Below, piece after piece: positions 36,988 through 48,854 of a stretch of DNA of 64,000 nucleotides (the first letter of the stretch is position 1; the number at the start of each line of letters is the position of its first letter). The notes under the pieces were generated by a model. That model saw nothing but the letters and a program-made list of their open reading frames with translations. It ran no database searches and had not been told where the DNA came from. Made by a program: the position numbers and the translations under genes. The stretch comes from Bdellovibrionales bacterium (GTDB lineage: Bacteria; Bdellovibrionota; UBA1018), in assembly GCA_018266355.1 (NCBI GenBank), contig JAFEAP010000006.1, forward strand, positions 1 through 64,000, read 5' to 3'.

Positions 36988-38238
36988 CTAGAAATTCGCC
37001 CCGACGCTGAACCCGAAGATCGGCAAGAACCGATTCCGGTCCGCGAAGGTGTAGTGCAATCCGGCGTCGAACGAACGCCAGTGGTGCGTGAACCCGAGCC
37101 CGAAGAGGTCGTACGTGAAATCGTACTTCACGCCGAGCGAGATCGCGTTGTTCCCGAGGCGGGACGTCGACGGATTATAGAGCCAGCTCCACTCCATGTT
37201 CGCCTGCGCGCCGTGGAGGTAACCCGAAGTGGTCGTGACCGGCGTCGGCGACTTCTGGCCGAACGCGAAGTTCCCGCCGATGAAGAACGCGATGTCCGGC
37301 GTGATCTCGTAGCCAGTGACGAGGCCCGGGAGCCAGCGCTTGAGCCGGACGTCCGGGTTCGTGTCTTCGTAGTGATGGGGATTGAAGTTTTCGTAGTCGA
37401 CGTACGCGCTCGCGATGAACGTCGGATACTCGACGAGCGGAACCTTCGCTTGGACGTTCCAGTACTGGTTCACGAGCCGGACGACGTTCGTCGAGACCTG
37501 GAGGTAATCGAAAACGCCGTAAGCGACCGACGTGCCGAGCGCCCAGGTGCCGCCGGGGACGTTGAACGGACTCGGCAGCAGGTGGGTGAACCCGAACGCG
37601 GCGTTCACCTCGTTCCCGCGCGCCGCCGACTCGGGTTCGACCGCGGATTCGGTCCGTCGCTGGGGCGTGATCGTCTCGGTTTCCATCGGAGGCGGGGGCG
37701 GGATGTAGGCCGGCGCGGATTTCGGCGAAGCAGCGGACTTCGGTTTCGAAGCCGCGCGCGAACGCGCCGTCGCTTTCTTCGGCGCGGGCGCCGGCTCGTA
37801 GTCGGAGGCCGTCTCGCCTTCGTTCTCGGCGACGTGCCGCGAGCGGATGCGCGAACGGAGCGCCTCGAATTCGGAATCGACCCCGGCGTCGTCGCTCGGA
37901 GCCTTCGGAGCTTCGGCCGCGACCGGCGCCTCGGCAGGCGCCTCTTCGACGATCGGTCGGCCGGCGGCGGCCGCGTCTTCCTTCAACATCTTCGCGTAGT
38001 CGTCGGCCGACATCTCGCGCACGGGTTTTCCGAAGACCTGGACCCGGGACTCGGGCAAGACGGCCGATTCGTTCGTCGCCTCGGGCGCCGCCGGTGCGGG
38101 CTTCGGATAGAGACTCTTCCGCTTCTTCGGGCGGGCCGTCTCATTATATTCCCAGCCGGCTTGGGCGTTCGGAACGCCCAGACCGCGCATATCCGCGCCT
38201 ATGGTGGAGCTGAGAGCAAACCAGAGCAGTGGCGTCAT
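36988..38238 (-). CDS. Outer-membrane protein with Pro/Ala-rich spacer and beta-barrel
   Basis: 416 residues from ATG 38238 (GAAGGA upstream). Signal-like start, then a 190-residue low-complexity Ala/Pro/Glu/Lys region, then a barrel-like domain (about 200-416: VNAAFGFTHLLPSPFNVPGGTWALGTSVAYGVFDYLQVSTN...) ending FGFSVGANF with a terminal Phe. The spacer could cross the periplasm or bind peptidoglycan. The open frame extends antisense through all of typA to 39975; that extension is rejected. Confidence 0.72.
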   Translation of the reverse strand: MTPLLWFALSSTIGADMRGLGVPNAQAGWEYNETARPKKRKSLYPKPAPAAPEATNESAVLPESRVQVFGKPVREMSADDYAKMLKEDAAAAGRPIVEEAPAEAPVAAEAPKAPSDDAGVDSEFEALRSRIRSRHVAENEGETASDYEPAPAPKKATARSRAASKPKSAASPKSAPAYIPPPPPMETETITPQRRTESAVEPESAARGNEVNAAFGFTHLLPSPFNVPGGTWALGTSVAYGVFDYLQVSTNVVRLVNQYWNVQAKVPLVEYPTFIASAYVDYENFNPHHYEDTNPDVRLKRWLPGLVTGYEITPDIAFFIGGNFAFGQKSPTPVTTTSGYLHGAQANMEWSWLYNPSTSRLGNNAISLGVKYDFTYDLFGLGFTHHWRSFDAGLHYTFADRNRFLPIFGFSVGANF

Positions 38239-38334
38239 TTTCGATCCTTCGTCCGTGGCTTGAAACTGCTTATGTTCCCCATTCTTAATTTCCTTCCGGG
38301 TTCGGTCAAGCATTCGTGGTAAGGTTCCCCTCGA

Positions 38335-40215
38335 ATGACCACCTCGAATACCGTCGCCCGCGCCGAAAACCTTCGGAACGTCTCCATCATCGCTCACGTC
38401 GACCATGGCAAAACCACGCTCGTCGACCACCTCCTGCGCCAGGCCGGCACGTTCGCGAGCCACCAAAAGGTCGACGACCGGGTCATGGACTCGGGCGACC
38501 TCGAGCGCGAGCGCGGGATCACGATTCTCGCGAAGAACACGTCGGTCCGACTCGGGGACATGAAGATCAACATCGTCGATACGCCCGGCCACGCCGACTT
38601 CGGCGGCGAAGTCGAACGGATCATGGGCATGGTCGACGGGTGCCTCCTCCTCGTCGACGCCGCGGAAGGCCCGCTTCCGCAGACGCGCTTCGTGCTGAAG
38701 AAGGCGCTCGCTCAGGGCAAAAACATGATTCTCGTCATCAACAAGGTCGATCGCCCGGACGCGCGGATCAAGGAAGTCGTCGACATGACCTACGACCTCT
38801 TCTTCGACCTCGGCGCGAACGAAGAGCAGATCGAATTCCCGATCGTGTACGCCTGCGCGCGCGCCGGCTGGTGCACCACGAACCGCGACGACGTCGAGAA
38901 GCTCATCGCGGGCGAGATGAAAGGCGACCTGAAGCCGCTCTTCGACCAGATCATCAAGACGGTCCTCCCTCCGCCGGTCAACGAAGGCACCGACTTCCAG
39001 ATGCTGATCTCGAATCTCTCCTACTCCGATTACGTCGGACGTCTCGCGATCGGCCGGATCATGGCGGGCAAGATCAAGCGTAACCAGCGCATCCTCCGCC
39101 GCGGAGCCGATAAAGACTACAGCTTCAACGCTACCCGCCTCTACACGTATGAAGGACTGAAGATGTCCGAAGTCGAAGAGCTCACCGCCGGCGACATCGG
39201 CGTCGTCGCGGGTAACGAAGAGATCGAGATCGGCGACACCATCACCGGCGACGAGAAGACCCCGGCCCTCCCGCGCATCGTCGTCGAGAAACCGACCCTC
39301 GGCATGATCTTCTCCGTGAACACCTCGCCCCTTTCCGGAAAAGAAGGGGAAGCGATCCAATCCCGGAAATTCCGCGAGCGGCTCCTCAAGGAAGTGCGCA
39401 CGAACGTCGCGCTCCGTTTCGAAGAAACCGCCCAGAACGACCAGTTCCGCGTCCTCGGCCGGGGCGAACTCCAGTTCGCGATCCTGATCGAACAGATGCG
39501 CCGCGAAGGCTTCGAGTTCATGATCGGTAAACCGACCGTCCTCTACGGAACCGACGAGAACGGCAACAAAACCGAACCGATGGAACGCGCGGTCCTCGAC
39601 ATGCCCGAATCGGCGACGGGCGACGTGACGTCGATGTTCCAGACCCGGAAGGGCATCCTCACGAAATACGAAGGCGGCGGCTCCTCGGAGTCCGGCGCCG
39701 GCCGCGTGCGCCTCGAGTTCGACATCCCGACGCGGGGACTCCTCGGTATTCGCTCCCGCTTCCTCACCGCCACGCGCGGCGAGGGACTCTTTTCGACCTA
39801 CGTGATCGGTTACGGCCCGTACCAAGGAATGCTCGCGCATCGGAATAACGGCGCGATGATCTCCGATCGCGCTGGCGAAACCGTCGAATACGGCCTCATG
39901 GGCCTCGAAGAGCGCGGCGTGATGTTCCTCGGGCCCGGCGTGCCGGTCTACGAAGGCATGATCATCGGCGAACACGCGAAGGACAACGACCTGAACGTGA
40001 ATCCGTGCCGCGAGAAAAAGCTCACGAACATCCGTTCGGCCGGCGCCGAGTTCCTCGTCACCCTCGCGGGTATCCGGAAGATGTCGCTCGAGCAGTGCAT
40101 CGAGTGGATCGACGAAGACGAGTGGATCGAAGTCACGCCGAAGTCGATCCGACTCCGGAAGAAGATCCTTCCGCAGAACCAGCGCTCGGTGAAACGCGAA
40201 GAGCGGATGTCCTAA
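38335..40215 (+). CDS. typA: Ribosome-associated GTPase TypA/BipA
   Basis: Translational GTPase that acts on the 50S subunit under cold and other stresses. 626 residues. G1 AHVDHGKTT (about 20-28), G2 RERGITI, G3 DTPGHADF, G4 [11 protein letters not shown]-like domains II, III and V, and the BipA-specific C-terminal domain ([28 protein letters not shown]...). A small membrane protein follows 26 bp later. Confidence 0.97.
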   Translation: MTTSNTVARAENLRNVSIIAHVDHGKTTLVDHLLRQAGTFASHQKVDDRVMDSGDLERERGITILAKNTSVRLGDMKINIVDTPGHADFGGEVERIMGMVDGCLLLVDAAEGPLPQTRFVLKKALAQGKNMILVINKVDRPDARIKEVVDMTYDLFFDLGANEEQIEFPIVYACARAGWCTTNRDDVEKLIAGEMKGDLKPLFDQIIKTVLPPPVNEGTDFQMLISNLSYSDYVGRLAIGRIMAGKIKRNQRILRRGADKDYSFNATRLYTYEGLKMSEVEELTAGDIGVVAGNEEIEIGDTITGDEKTPALPRIVVEKPTLGMIFSVNTSPLSGKEGEAIQSRKFRERLLKEVRTNVALRFEETAQNDQFRVLGRGELQFAILIEQMRREGFEFMIGKPTVLYGTDENGNKTEPMERAVLDMPESATGDVTSMFQTRKGILTKYEGGGSSESGAGRVRLEFDIPTRGLLGIRSRFLTATRGEGLFSTYVIGYGPYQGMLAHRNNGAMISDRAGETVEYGLMGLEERGVMFLGPGVPVYEGMIIGEHAKDNDLNVNPCREKKLTNIRSAGAEFLVTLAGIRKMSLEQCIEWIDEDEWIEVTPKSIRLRKKILPQNQRSVKREERMS

Positions 40216-40241
40216 GGAATCGGAAAGGAACGGAGACCGCC

Positions 40242-40367
40242 ATGATCGACAAAATCTTCCTCGTCATCGGCCTCGTCATGACCGTCGTGCTCTTCTTCAT
40301 CCTTCGGAACGTCGTGAAACAGATCCGCGCCGAATCGGGCCAAAATCCGAATCCGAAGAACGAGTAG
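40242..40367 (+). CDS. 41-residue membrane protein
   Basis: MIDKIFLVIGLVMTVVLFFILRNVVKQIRAESGQNPNPKNE: one membrane helix and a basic-polar tail. GGAACGGAGA precedes the ATG. It lies 26 bp after typA, probably in the same transcript. Function unknown. Confidence 0.6.
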   Translation: MIDKIFLVIGLVMTVVLFFILRNVVKQIRAESGQNPNPKNE

Positions 40368-40492
40368 TCGCCGCGCCTCGCGTCACGATAACGCGCGCAC
40401 ACCAAACATCGTCAAATTTTTAGCGCATCATTACTGGACGCCTGTCCGGGCCCCCTTTACTGTCCGTTCCACAATCCTTAGGGGGAATACGA

Positions 40493-41449
40493 ATGAAGCT
40501 CTCGATGAATGCCCTGCTTTTCGCTTTGGTCAGCCTCGTCGCCGGTGGTTCGGCGCTCGCTTGTTCGCTGGACGGGAAAGACGGTTTCCTTCCGCGCAAC
40601 AACCGCTACATCCCGGTTCGCAAGGTCGTCCTCGATCGCCGCGGCAATCCGCTCGGCGGCGGCATCACCGAACCCGAATTCAACGGCGTCCTCGACGCCG
40701 TCGAGAAGGTCTACGCTCCGATCGTGAAACAAATGGGCGGCAACTTCGTCGTTCACCGCGAATGGCAAGACGGCACCGTGAACGCCTACGCCGACCGTAA
40801 CGACGGCAACTGGAACATCACCATGTTCGGCGGTCTCGCCCGTCACCAAGAAACGACGATCGACGCGTTCCTGCTCGTCGCCTGTCACGAACTCGGTCAC
40901 CACATCGGCGGCGCCCCGATCAAGCGCGGCCGCGGATGGCCGGCGAACGAAGGCCAAGCCGACTATTGGTCGACGCTGAAGTGCGCTCGCCGCGTGCTCC
41001 TGAAGACGAACAACCTCCGCGAACTCCGCCGCCTCGACGTTCCGGCTGAAGTGCACGAAGCTTGCGCCTCGAAGTTCAAGAACGCGAACGAAGGAGCCCT
41101 CTGCGAACGCAGCTCGATGGCCGGCAAGGCCCTCGCCCGCCTCCTCGCGGACCTCGGCGGATCGAAAATGCCGGAGTTCAACACCCCGGACCCGTCGCAA
41201 GTCTCCTCGACCGACGACAATCACCCGGAAGCCCAGTGCCGCCTCGATACGTACTATCACGGCGCGACCTGCGAAGTTCCGTTCGAGAAAGACGTCGACT
41301 TCAACGATCCGACGATCAACACTTGCGCCCAAGAAAAGGGAGCCAAAGACTCGTTCCGCCCGCGCTGCTGGTACGCTCCGAAGCAGGACAATCGCACGCA
41401 TCACGCTCGCCCGAATCCGCATTCGCGCGACGCCGCCCGGAACTACTAG
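40493..41449 (+). CDS. Secreted zinc metalloprotease-like protein
   Basis: 318 residues. Signal peptide (about 1-23), then a domain with HELGHHIGG (132-140) and a downstream EGQADYW (153-159) that can supply the third ligand, as in gluzincins. Eight or more Cys in the C-terminal half (CARR, CASKF, CERSS, CRLD, CEV, CAQ, CWY) point to disulphides and an extracellular location. Family not identified. It has its own terminator, and TAGGGGGA lies upstream of the ATG. Confidence 0.78.
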   Translation: MKLSMNALLFALVSLVAGGSALACSLDGKDGFLPRNNRYIPVRKVVLDRRGNPLGGGITEPEFNGVLDAVEKVYAPIVKQMGGNFVVHREWQDGTVNAYADRNDGNWNITMFGGLARHQETTIDAFLLVACHELGHHIGGAPIKRGRGWPANEGQADYWSTLKCARRVLLKTNNLRELRRLDVPAEVHEACASKFKNANEGALCERSSMAGKALARLLADLGGSKMPEFNTPDPSQVSSTDDNHPEAQCRLDTYYHGATCEVPFEKDVDFNDPTINTCAQEKGAKDSFRPRCWYAPKQDNRTHHARPNPHSRDAARNY

Positions 41450-41475
41450 CCGTAATGAGGAACTGTTCTGAGTTC

Positions 41476-41512
41476 AACGGGGTGGGCCGGTTCGGCCCGC
41501 CCCGTTTTCTTT
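41476..41512 (+). terminator. Intrinsic terminator
   Basis: ACGGGGTGGGCC pairs with GGCCCGCCCCGT (one T-G pair), loop GGTTC, followed by TTTTCTTTT. It ends the metalloprotease gene. Confidence 0.85.
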
Positions 41513-41624
41513 TAGGGCTTCGGCCCGCTGAACACGTTCAGAAAAAGCGCGTCGCGTCATGTAGTTAGGAATTCTCAATTCCGGCTTGGACAGCCGAAAA
41601 AGGCCGGGATAAACCCCGTCCATC

Positions 41625-41762
41625 ATGTCCGAATCCGGAAGTCCTCGTCCGCTCCTCGCCGCCGTCTTGCTCGCACTCGTGCTCACCGCGTGGTGCCTCG
41701 CTTCGAACTCCGTCGAAACGACGGTGAACACGACCGAAGCGGTCGCGGCGACGAACCAGTAA
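41625..41762 (+). CDS. 45-residue membrane protein
   Basis: MSESGSPRPLLAAVLLALVLTAWCLASNSVE... then a Thr/Ala-rich tail; one membrane helix. The ribosome-binding site is weak (no purine run close to the ATG), which lowers confidence. It lies 21 bp before the CinA-like gene, same strand. Confidence 0.4.
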   Translation: MSESGSPRPLLAAVLLALVLTAWCLASNSVETTVNTTEAVAATNQ

Positions 41763-41783
41763 CCTTTTTCTCCGATCGGACGT

Positions 41784-42974
41784 ATGACACGAGGAATGAC
41801 TCGCGGTCGCGTCCTCGCCATCGGAACCGAACTCACCCAAGGCCAAATCACGAATCGGAACGCCGCCTGGATCTCCGATCGCCTCACGTCGCTCGGGATC
41901 TCCGTCCTCGCCCACGCGACCGTCCCCGACGATCGGACGCTCATCCTCGCCGCGCTCGACGCCGCGGCGGCCGATTCGGATCTCCTCATCGTGACCGGCG
42001 GCCTCGGCCCGACGACCGACGATTTCACCCGCGACGTCATCGCCGAGTGGGCGGGCCTTCCCCTCGAATTCCGCGAAGCCTCCTGGACGAAGATCGTCCG
42101 GCGACTCTCCGAACGCGGCATCGAAGTCGCCCTGAGCAACCGGATCCAGTGCTTCTTCCCCCAAGGCGCGGAGGTCCTCGAAAACGACGAGGGAACCGCC
42201 GACGGTTTTCGCCTTCTCCGGAAAACGACCGAAGTCGTCGTGCTGCCGGGACCGCCCCGCGAGGGCACCCACCTTTGGGACAAAGCGGTCGACGGGTGGT
42301 TGAAAAAGCGATTCCCGGTTCGCGCGCCGGTCACGCTCGAGACATGGAGTTGCCTCGGAAAAAGCGAATCGGCCCTCGGCGAGATCGTCGAGGCGGCCGT
42401 CTCCGGATTCGGGGTCCAAACCGGCTACCGCGCGTCGATGCCCTACATCGAGGTGAAGCTCTGGTTCCCGCACGGCTTCGCCGAGAGCCGTCGAGCCGAA
42501 GCGATCGCGAGCCTCGACCGCGCGCTCGCGCCCTACGCCGTCGCCCGGAACGGAGAGGACGTCGGCCGCCGGTTCTTCGCGGCGCTCGTCCGCGGCGTCG
42601 ATCCGCACGCGAAAATCCGGTTCCTCGACTTCGGCTCCTCGGGCCGACTCGCCGAACGCCTCTACGGACTCCTGCGCGGGGAATCCGGCCACTCGCTGCG
42701 GCTGCGCACCGAGGTCGTCACGCGCGTTTCGACCGCGGACGCGCCGTTTTTTCGCGCGTCCGACCTGACCGCGAACGAAGACGAGTGGACGTTCGCGCTT
42801 TACCCCGACGGCGAGGTCGCCGTCGCCGGCCCCATGGGCAAGTTCGGACGGCGGCTGCCGAATCCGTACCCGAGCCCGGCGCTCGCCGACCGGCTCGGCG
42901 GTTACCGCGGCGAAATGGCTCTCCTCGCGTTCGGGGAGCTCCTCGACGAAGCGCGCGCGGAGAATCGAAATTGA
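41784..42974 (+). CDS. CinA-like protein with MoaB/MogA domain and degenerate PncC part
   Basis: 396 residues. Residues 1-170 match the molybdopterin-binding-like domain of CinA (IGTELTQGQITNRNAAWIS, VTGGLGPTTDDFTRD, FFPQGAEVLENDEGTADGF, VLPGPPRE), associated with pyrophosphatase activity on NAD-type molecules. The C-terminal part keeps the outline of the PncC deamidase domain, but the SCTGG active-site motif is replaced by GSSGR (FLDFGSSGRLAERL), so deamidase activity is doubtful. Start could be codon 1 or 5. It is coupled to the photolyase gene by TTGA. Confidence 0.82.
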   Translation: MTRGMTRGRVLAIGTELTQGQITNRNAAWISDRLTSLGISVLAHATVPDDRTLILAALDAAAADSDLLIVTGGLGPTTDDFTRDVIAEWAGLPLEFREASWTKIVRRLSERGIEVALSNRIQCFFPQGAEVLENDEGTADGFRLLRKTTEVVVLPGPPREGTHLWDKAVDGWLKKRFPVRAPVTLETWSCLGKSESALGEIVEAAVSGFGVQTGYRASMPYIEVKLWFPHGFAESRRAEAIASLDRALAPYAVARNGEDVGRRFFAALVRGVDPHAKIRFLDFGSSGRLAERLYGLLRGESGHSLRLRTEVVTRVSTADAPFFRASDLTANEDEWTFALYPDGEVAVAGPMGKFGRRLPNPYPSPALADRLGGYRGEMALLAFGELLDEARAENRN

Positions 42975-44446
42975 GCGACCGGTCGTACGGCCTCCACTGG
43001 TTTCGGCGCGACCTTCGGCTCGAGGGGAATCCCGCGCTCGCGCGGAACCTCGCGCTCCACCCGGGCCGAGTCCTCGGCGTCTTCTGCTTCGACCGGAAGT
43101 TCCTTTCGCGTCCGGATTTCTCGGCCGCTCGATTCCTCTTTTTCCTGCGAACGCTCGAAAAGCTCCGCGCGGAAATGCGCGAACGGGGCGGCGATCTCCT
43201 CTTTCTCGACGAAGGTCCGCGTGAGACGTTTCCCGCCCTCCTCGCCTCACTTCGCGAACTTCGGGAGTACGGTCGCCCGGCGACCGTTTCGTGGAACCGC
43301 GACTACGAACCGTTCGCGCGAGAGCGGGACGCGGCGATGCAGTCGCTCTTCGAAGAGGATTTCGGCGTCGAGAGCCTGACCGAGCGCGACCACCTCCTCA
43401 TCGAGCCGACCGAACTCGCGCGCGGGGACGCGAAGGCCCCCGGCGGCGGCTTCTACCAGGTCTACACTCCCTTCAAGGCGAAGTGGTTCTCCCTATTCCG
43501 CTCCTCCGACGTGAACGCGCGGCTGCGCGAGACGGGCCGCGCCCTCTCCGCCGGCGCACCGGCGTTCTCGCTCGCGTGGCCGAAGTCTTCACCCGCGTTT
43601 CCCTTCGGCGGCCACGACCTCCTCGCGGAATACCTCGCGGCGACGCGGAAACTCGTGCCCCCGGCGCTCGCGTCGGGAGGACCGCGCGTCGGTCACGCCG
43701 CCGCGAAGGAGCACCTCCGCGGCTTCCGCGACGAATGGCTCGCGAAATACGCCGAAGCCCGCGACTTTCCCGCGGTGCCGGGCACTTCGCAGATGTCGAT
43801 CTATCTGAAGAACGGATCGATCACCGTCCCCCAGATCGTCGCGCTCCTGAAACTCACGCCGGATTCCCCCGAACCGGAATTGAAATACTTCCAAGAGCTC
43901 GTCTGGCGGGAATTCTACTACCACATCCTCTACCACCGGCCCGAGGTGGAGCGAGAGGCGTTCCTCCCGAAGTACCGGAATCTCCGCTGGGAGAATTCGG
44001 AAAAACTCTTTCGCGCCTGGTGCGAGGGGCGAACCGGCTATCCGATCGTCGACGCCGGCATGCGCCAGCTGAACGCGACCGGATGGATGCACAACCGCGT
44101 GCGCATGATCGTCGCGAGTTTCCTCACGAAGGAGCTCCTCGTGGATTACCGGTGGGGAGAACGCTACTTCATGGAAAAACTCCTCGACGGCGACCTCGCC
44201 CCGAACAACGGCGGGTGGCAATGGGCCGCTTCGACCGGGTGCGACCCCCAGCCCTACTTCCGCATCTTCAACCCGACGTCCCAGGGCGAAAGATTCGACC
44301 CGGACGGCAAATACGTCCGCCGATGGCTGCCCGAGCTCGCCGATCGGCCGGACCGGGAGCTCCACGAGCCCCTCGACCCCCTCGTCGACCACGCAAAACA
44401 GCGTGAGCGCGCCCTCGCGCTTTTCAAGTCGGCACGGGAGGAGTAG
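42971..44446 (+). CDS. phrB: Deoxyribodipyrimidine photolyase
   Basis: 491 residues from a TTG that overlaps the CinA stop, with GGAG 8 bases upstream. N-terminal antenna domain (YGLHWFRRDLRLEGNPAL). The C-terminal FAD domain has SIYLKNGSI, WREFYYHILY, GRTGYPIVDAGMRQLNATGWMHNRVRMI and NNGGWQWAASTGCDPQPYFRIFNP. It repairs UV cyclobutane dimers with blue light, class I by pattern. Cotranscribed with cinA-like and probably clc. Confidence 0.95.
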   Translation: MSDRSYGLHWFRRDLRLEGNPALARNLALHPGRVLGVFCFDRKFLSRPDFSAARFLFFLRTLEKLRAEMRERGGDLLFLDEGPRETFPALLASLRELREYGRPATVSWNRDYEPFARERDAAMQSLFEEDFGVESLTERDHLLIEPTELARGDAKAPGGGFYQVYTPFKAKWFSLFRSSDVNARLRETGRALSAGAPAFSLAWPKSSPAFPFGGHDLLAEYLAATRKLVPPALASGGPRVGHAAAKEHLRGFRDEWLAKYAEARDFPAVPGTSQMSIYLKNGSITVPQIVALLKLTPDSPEPELKYFQELVWREFYYHILYHRPEVEREAFLPKYRNLRWENSEKLFRAWCEGRTGYPIVDAGMRQLNATGWMHNRVRMIVASFLTKELLVDYRWGERYFMEKLLDGDLAPNNGGWQWAASTGCDPQPYFRIFNPTSQGERFDPDGKYVRRWLPELADRPDRELHEPLDPLVDHAKQRERALALFKSAREE

Positions 44447-44455
44447 AGTCTTTAG

Positions 44456-45838
44456 ATGCCCCCCTCCACATCCGATCGGCTCCTCGATCAAAGGGCCTGG
44501 CTTCGCGACGTACCGTTTTGGGTCGCCGCGACCCTCGCCGGATTCACGGCGGTCGGAATCGCTTCGCTCTGTAAAATCGGCGAGGGAGTTCCGCGCCACC
44601 TCGCCGAGCGCCATCCCTACGCCCTCTTCCTCGTGATGCCGATTGCGTTCGCGGCGGCTTGGGCTCTCGTTTTTTTCTTCGCGCCGGAAGCGAAAGGGAG
44701 CGGCATCCCGCAGGTCATGGCCGCGGTCGAGCTGCATTCGAAGCATAAAAATTCCCCCGAAGTCGAGGAACTCGTCTCGATCCGGACGGTCGCCGTGAAA
44801 TTCGTCAGCGCGATCGTCATCCTCCTCGGCGGCGGAGCCATCGGCCGCGAAGGACCGACGATCCAGATCTCCGCCGGGGTTTTCCGCCTCATCGGAGAAC
44901 GTTTCACGTTTTTCGAGGCCGGCCGGAAGCTCAAACCCGAAGTCTGGCTCGTCACCGGCAGCGCGGCCGGGATCGCCGCCGCGTTCAATACCCCGCTCGG
45001 GGGACTCGTGTTCGCGATCGAGGAGCTGACGAGCGTCCACTTCGCGAGTTTCCGCACCTCGCTCATCACCGCCGTCATCATCTCGGGTATCGCCTCGCAG
45101 TGGGTCTCCGGGACGTACCTTTATCTCGGTTATCCGACGATTCCGATGGTCGGCGCGAAGACGGTGCTCTGGGCACTCGCCATCGGCGTGATCGCGGGAT
45201 CGGGGGGAGCGATCTTCGGCCGGATCCTCTATTCGATGAGCGCGTTCCGGAACCGCGTCGCCCCGGACTGGCGCAAAAAGCTCCTTTTCGCGGCCGGTCT
45301 CGGCCTGGTTGGGGCAGCGCTCGCCGTGTTCTTCGATCCGCGCGGACTCGGCGGCGGCCGCGAGGCGGTCATCGACCTCCTCTTCAAGAAGGCTCCGCTC
45401 CCGCTCGCAGGCGGCACCCGCCCGGGCATCGACAACGCCGACTTCGGCCTCGCGATTTCGCGGTTCGTGAGCCCGATCCTCGCCTACATCACCGGCTCCG
45501 CCGGCGGAATCTTCGCGCCCTCGCTCGCGGCGGGCGGTTCGCTCGGCTACCTGATCGGCGACCTTTTCCGTCCCGAGCTCGCGAACCTCTTCGTCCTGCT
45601 CGGGATGATCGGCTTCCTGACCGGCGTCACCCATGCGCCCTTCACGTCGTTCGTCCTCGTCCTCGAGATGACCGACCGACACACGGCGATCCTGCCGATG
45701 ATGGCGACCGCGCTCATCGCGTCCGGAGTCGCGAAGCGGTGGCATCCGCACTCGTTCTACGAGCGCGTGAAGCACGACTATATGGAGAAGTTCACGGCCG
45801 CGGAGGCGAATCCGATCCCGCCGGCGTCGACGCCCTAG
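44456..45838 (+). CDS. ClC-family chloride/proton antiporter
   Basis: 460 residues, many membrane helices. Chloride-site motifs GSGIPQ (81-86), GREGP (130-134, gating Glu132) and [12 protein letters not shown] are present. The proton-path glutamate position is kept ([11 protein letters not shown], about 187-197), which argues for an exchanger over a channel. Possible role in acid tolerance. The stop overlaps that of the convergent cold-shock gene. Confidence 0.94.
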   Translation: MPPSTSDRLLDQRAWLRDVPFWVAATLAGFTAVGIASLCKIGEGVPRHLAERHPYALFLVMPIAFAAAWALVFFFAPEAKGSGIPQVMAAVELHSKHKNSPEVEELVSIRTVAVKFVSAIVILLGGGAIGREGPTIQISAGVFRLIGERFTFFEAGRKLKPEVWLVTGSAAGIAAAFNTPLGGLVFAIEELTSVHFASFRTSLITAVIISGIASQWVSGTYLYLGYPTIPMVGAKTVLWALAIGVIAGSGGAIFGRILYSMSAFRNRVAPDWRKKLLFAAGLGLVGAALAVFFDPRGLGGGREAVIDLLFKKAPLPLAGGTRPGIDNADFGLAISRFVSPILAYITGSAGGIFAPSLAAGGSLGYLIGDLFRPELANLFVLLGMIGFLTGVTHAPFTSFVLVLEMTDRHTAILPMMATALIASGVAKRWHPHSFYERVKHDYMEKFTAAEANPIPPASTP

Positions 45839-46062
45839 CTTCTCGGCATCACGTTCTGCGCGGTCTTGCCTTTCGCGTCTTCGTAGATATCGAATTCGAC
45901 CTCTTGGCCTTCTTCGAGGGTACGGTGTCCGTCGCCCTGGATGGCCGAGAAGTGAACGAAGATCTCTTCGGATTTCTTGGGATTCGAAGGAGCCGCCTGG
46001 TCACGTTCGATGAAGCCGTATCCTTTGGCGTCATTGAACCACTTCACACGTCCGACTGCCAT
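45835..46062 (-). CDS. Cold-shock-domain protein
   Basis: 75 residues: single OB-fold cold-shock domain with RNP1 KGYGFI (13-18) and RNP2 IFVHFSAI (34-41). The loop between them is lengthened and polar ([15 protein letters not shown]). The C-terminus ENPRS-like end reads TAQNVMPRS. Binds single-stranded RNA/DNA. The 5' gap upstream (46063-46211) is long enough for a structured leader, but none was defined. Confidence 0.95.
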   Translation of the reverse strand: MAVGRVKWFNDAKGYGFIERDQAAPSNPKKSEEIFVHFSAIQGDGHRTLEEGQEVEFDIYEDAKGKTAQNVMPRS

Positions 46063-46211
46063 GTCGCGTTTTGGCTTTCCGGGAATTGAACGCGGCCATC
46101 GGCCCCGCCAGAGTTCCCTTTGCTTAGGAAGGACTCCATGTCCAACCTCTCCTTAAGTGTGAAAGAGGTCCGGGCCGATTGTCAAACGAGGGATGGATTT
46201 TTGACGAAACC

Positions 46212-46580
46212 CTAATCCGCGGCCGACCGGCGGAGGGCCGAGGAGGACGAGAGCGAAAAGTCGAAAATCATCTCGTTTTCGCCGACATAGCCCATCGTCT
46301 TCCGGATTTCCCGCTCGAGAACGACCCGGCTTTTTTCGAGGGAAGCCGACTCCCCGTCGAGCTTCGCGATCTCGGCGTCGAGGTCGGCCGATTGGGCCTG
46401 CCGGTCCGAGAGCAGGCTGTTCAACCGGAGGAACTGGACGACGCCGGGCGAACCGATGCCGAGCGGCTGGAGCACGCCCGAGAGCATGAAAAGCCAGCAA
46501 CCGAAAATCGCGATCCAGAGGCGATTCGGCGTCCATTCGAAATTCTTCAGCGTGCGTAGGCGGGATACGAGCGCGGACAT
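46212..46580 (-). CDS. Septum-formation initiator, FtsB/DivIC-like
   Basis: 122 residues from ATG 46580 (GGAAGGG upstream). Short cytoplasmic part, one membrane helix (LWIAIFGCWLFMLSGVLQPLGIG), then a periplasmic coiled coil (LLSDRQAQSADLDAEIAKLDGESASLEKSRVVLEREIRKTMGYVGENEMIF) ending in the GE motif of FtsB. Location immediately downstream of eno is the classic eno-ftsB order. It would join FtsL and FtsQ in the divisome. Confidence 0.85.
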   Translation of the reverse strand: MSALVSRLRTLKNFEWTPNRLWIAIFGCWLFMLSGVLQPLGIGSPGVVQFLRLNSLLSDRQAQSADLDAEIAKLDGESASLEKSRVVLEREIRKTMGYVGENEMIFDFSLSSSSALRRSAAD

Positions 46581-46773
46581 TTTAACTTTGCCCTTCCTGG
46601 GTTCCGCCGAGTCCTTTCGGTGCATCCTGCTCCGAAAAAACAAACTCCAGCGGAAGAGTTTCAGGATAACCGGCGCGATCCGATTTAGGCAATCCGGGTA
46701 GACGAAAATAGTCGTGGACGGCAGAAGCTGCCGACTTACGCTTCACTTACGCGTGATGAAAACGGAGCCTAAA

Positions 46774-48129
<1,356 letters not shown>

Positions 48130-48813
48130 TCAAGGCTTACGCGGCACGGCGGGAGCGAACAGAGGCTTCAAATCCTCGGGAAGCGTCGCCACTTTTCGCG
48201 CGAGGAACCCCCGCATCGCGTGGAACATCCCGCCCGGCCAATTCCGCTGGTACTTGTTCACGATCCACCGCGGACAGCTCCCCTTCGGATCGACGTCCAT
48301 ATCGGCCGTGATCCGCGTCGTTCCCGCGACCGGCCCCGGCTCGATCGTGAATCGTCCTTCGTTCATTTGACCCCGAACGGCCGACGTCTCCGGCGCGTCG
48401 GGATCGACGACGGATTTACTCACGATGAGGATCTTCGTCCGGGTCGGGTCGACGTCGACGGTGGTTTCGATCACGAAATCCCGGTTCTTGATGATGAACG
48501 GCGTCTTGATCGCGCAGTATTCCACGAACTGACCGGGGCGGTTCACGCGGACCGTGCGGAGTCCGTAGGTATCGTGCATCCACTCGGGCCGGTGCTCGCG
48601 GTCGAGGATCGCGGTCGCGACTTCGACCGGCGTCGCTTCGATCACGCCGATGCCCCTAAACGCGATCAGATCCGCGTCGCCGATACTCGTCTTCTGGTAG
48701 AGCTCGAAATTCCCCGAGCGAAGAACGAAGTCGTAGCCGGGCTGATCCGCGGCGCGCGCGAGCGGTGCGGAGAGAAGAGAGACCAGGACGGCGAAAGCGA
48801 GCGGACGGATCAT
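48130..48813 (-). CDS. Exported START-domain-like protein
   Basis: 227 residues: signal peptide (to about residue 21, LARAAD), then a START/SRPBCC-type lipid-binding fold (GYDFVLRSGNFELYQKT..., FRGIGVIEATPVEVATAILDREHRPEWMHD, YCAIKTPFIIKNRDFVIETTV, STSAVRGQMNEGRFTIEP, WIVNKYQRNWPGGMFHAMRGFLAR). Likely binds a hydrophobic ligand in the periplasm. It lies upstream of eno on the same strand. Confidence 0.82.
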   Translation of the reverse strand: MIRPLAFAVLVSLLSAPLARAADQPGYDFVLRSGNFELYQKTSIGDADLIAFRGIGVIEATPVEVATAILDREHRPEWMHDTYGLRTVRVNRPGQFVEYCAIKTPFIIKNRDFVIETTVDVDPTRTKILIVSKSVVDPDAPETSAVRGQMNEGRFTIEPGPVAGTTRITADMDVDPKGSCPRWIVNKYQRNWPGGMFHAMRGFLARKVATLPEDLKPLFAPAVPRKP

Positions 48814-48854
48814 CCCTCGAGCCTAGCACATCCCGGCGGGAACGGAACCCGTCC

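Noticed and set aside
38239..39975. N-terminal extension of the barrel protein at 36988-38238 across all of typA
   Set aside because: The extension is antisense to typA and shadow-like; the ATG at 38238 has GAAGGA and a signal-like start.
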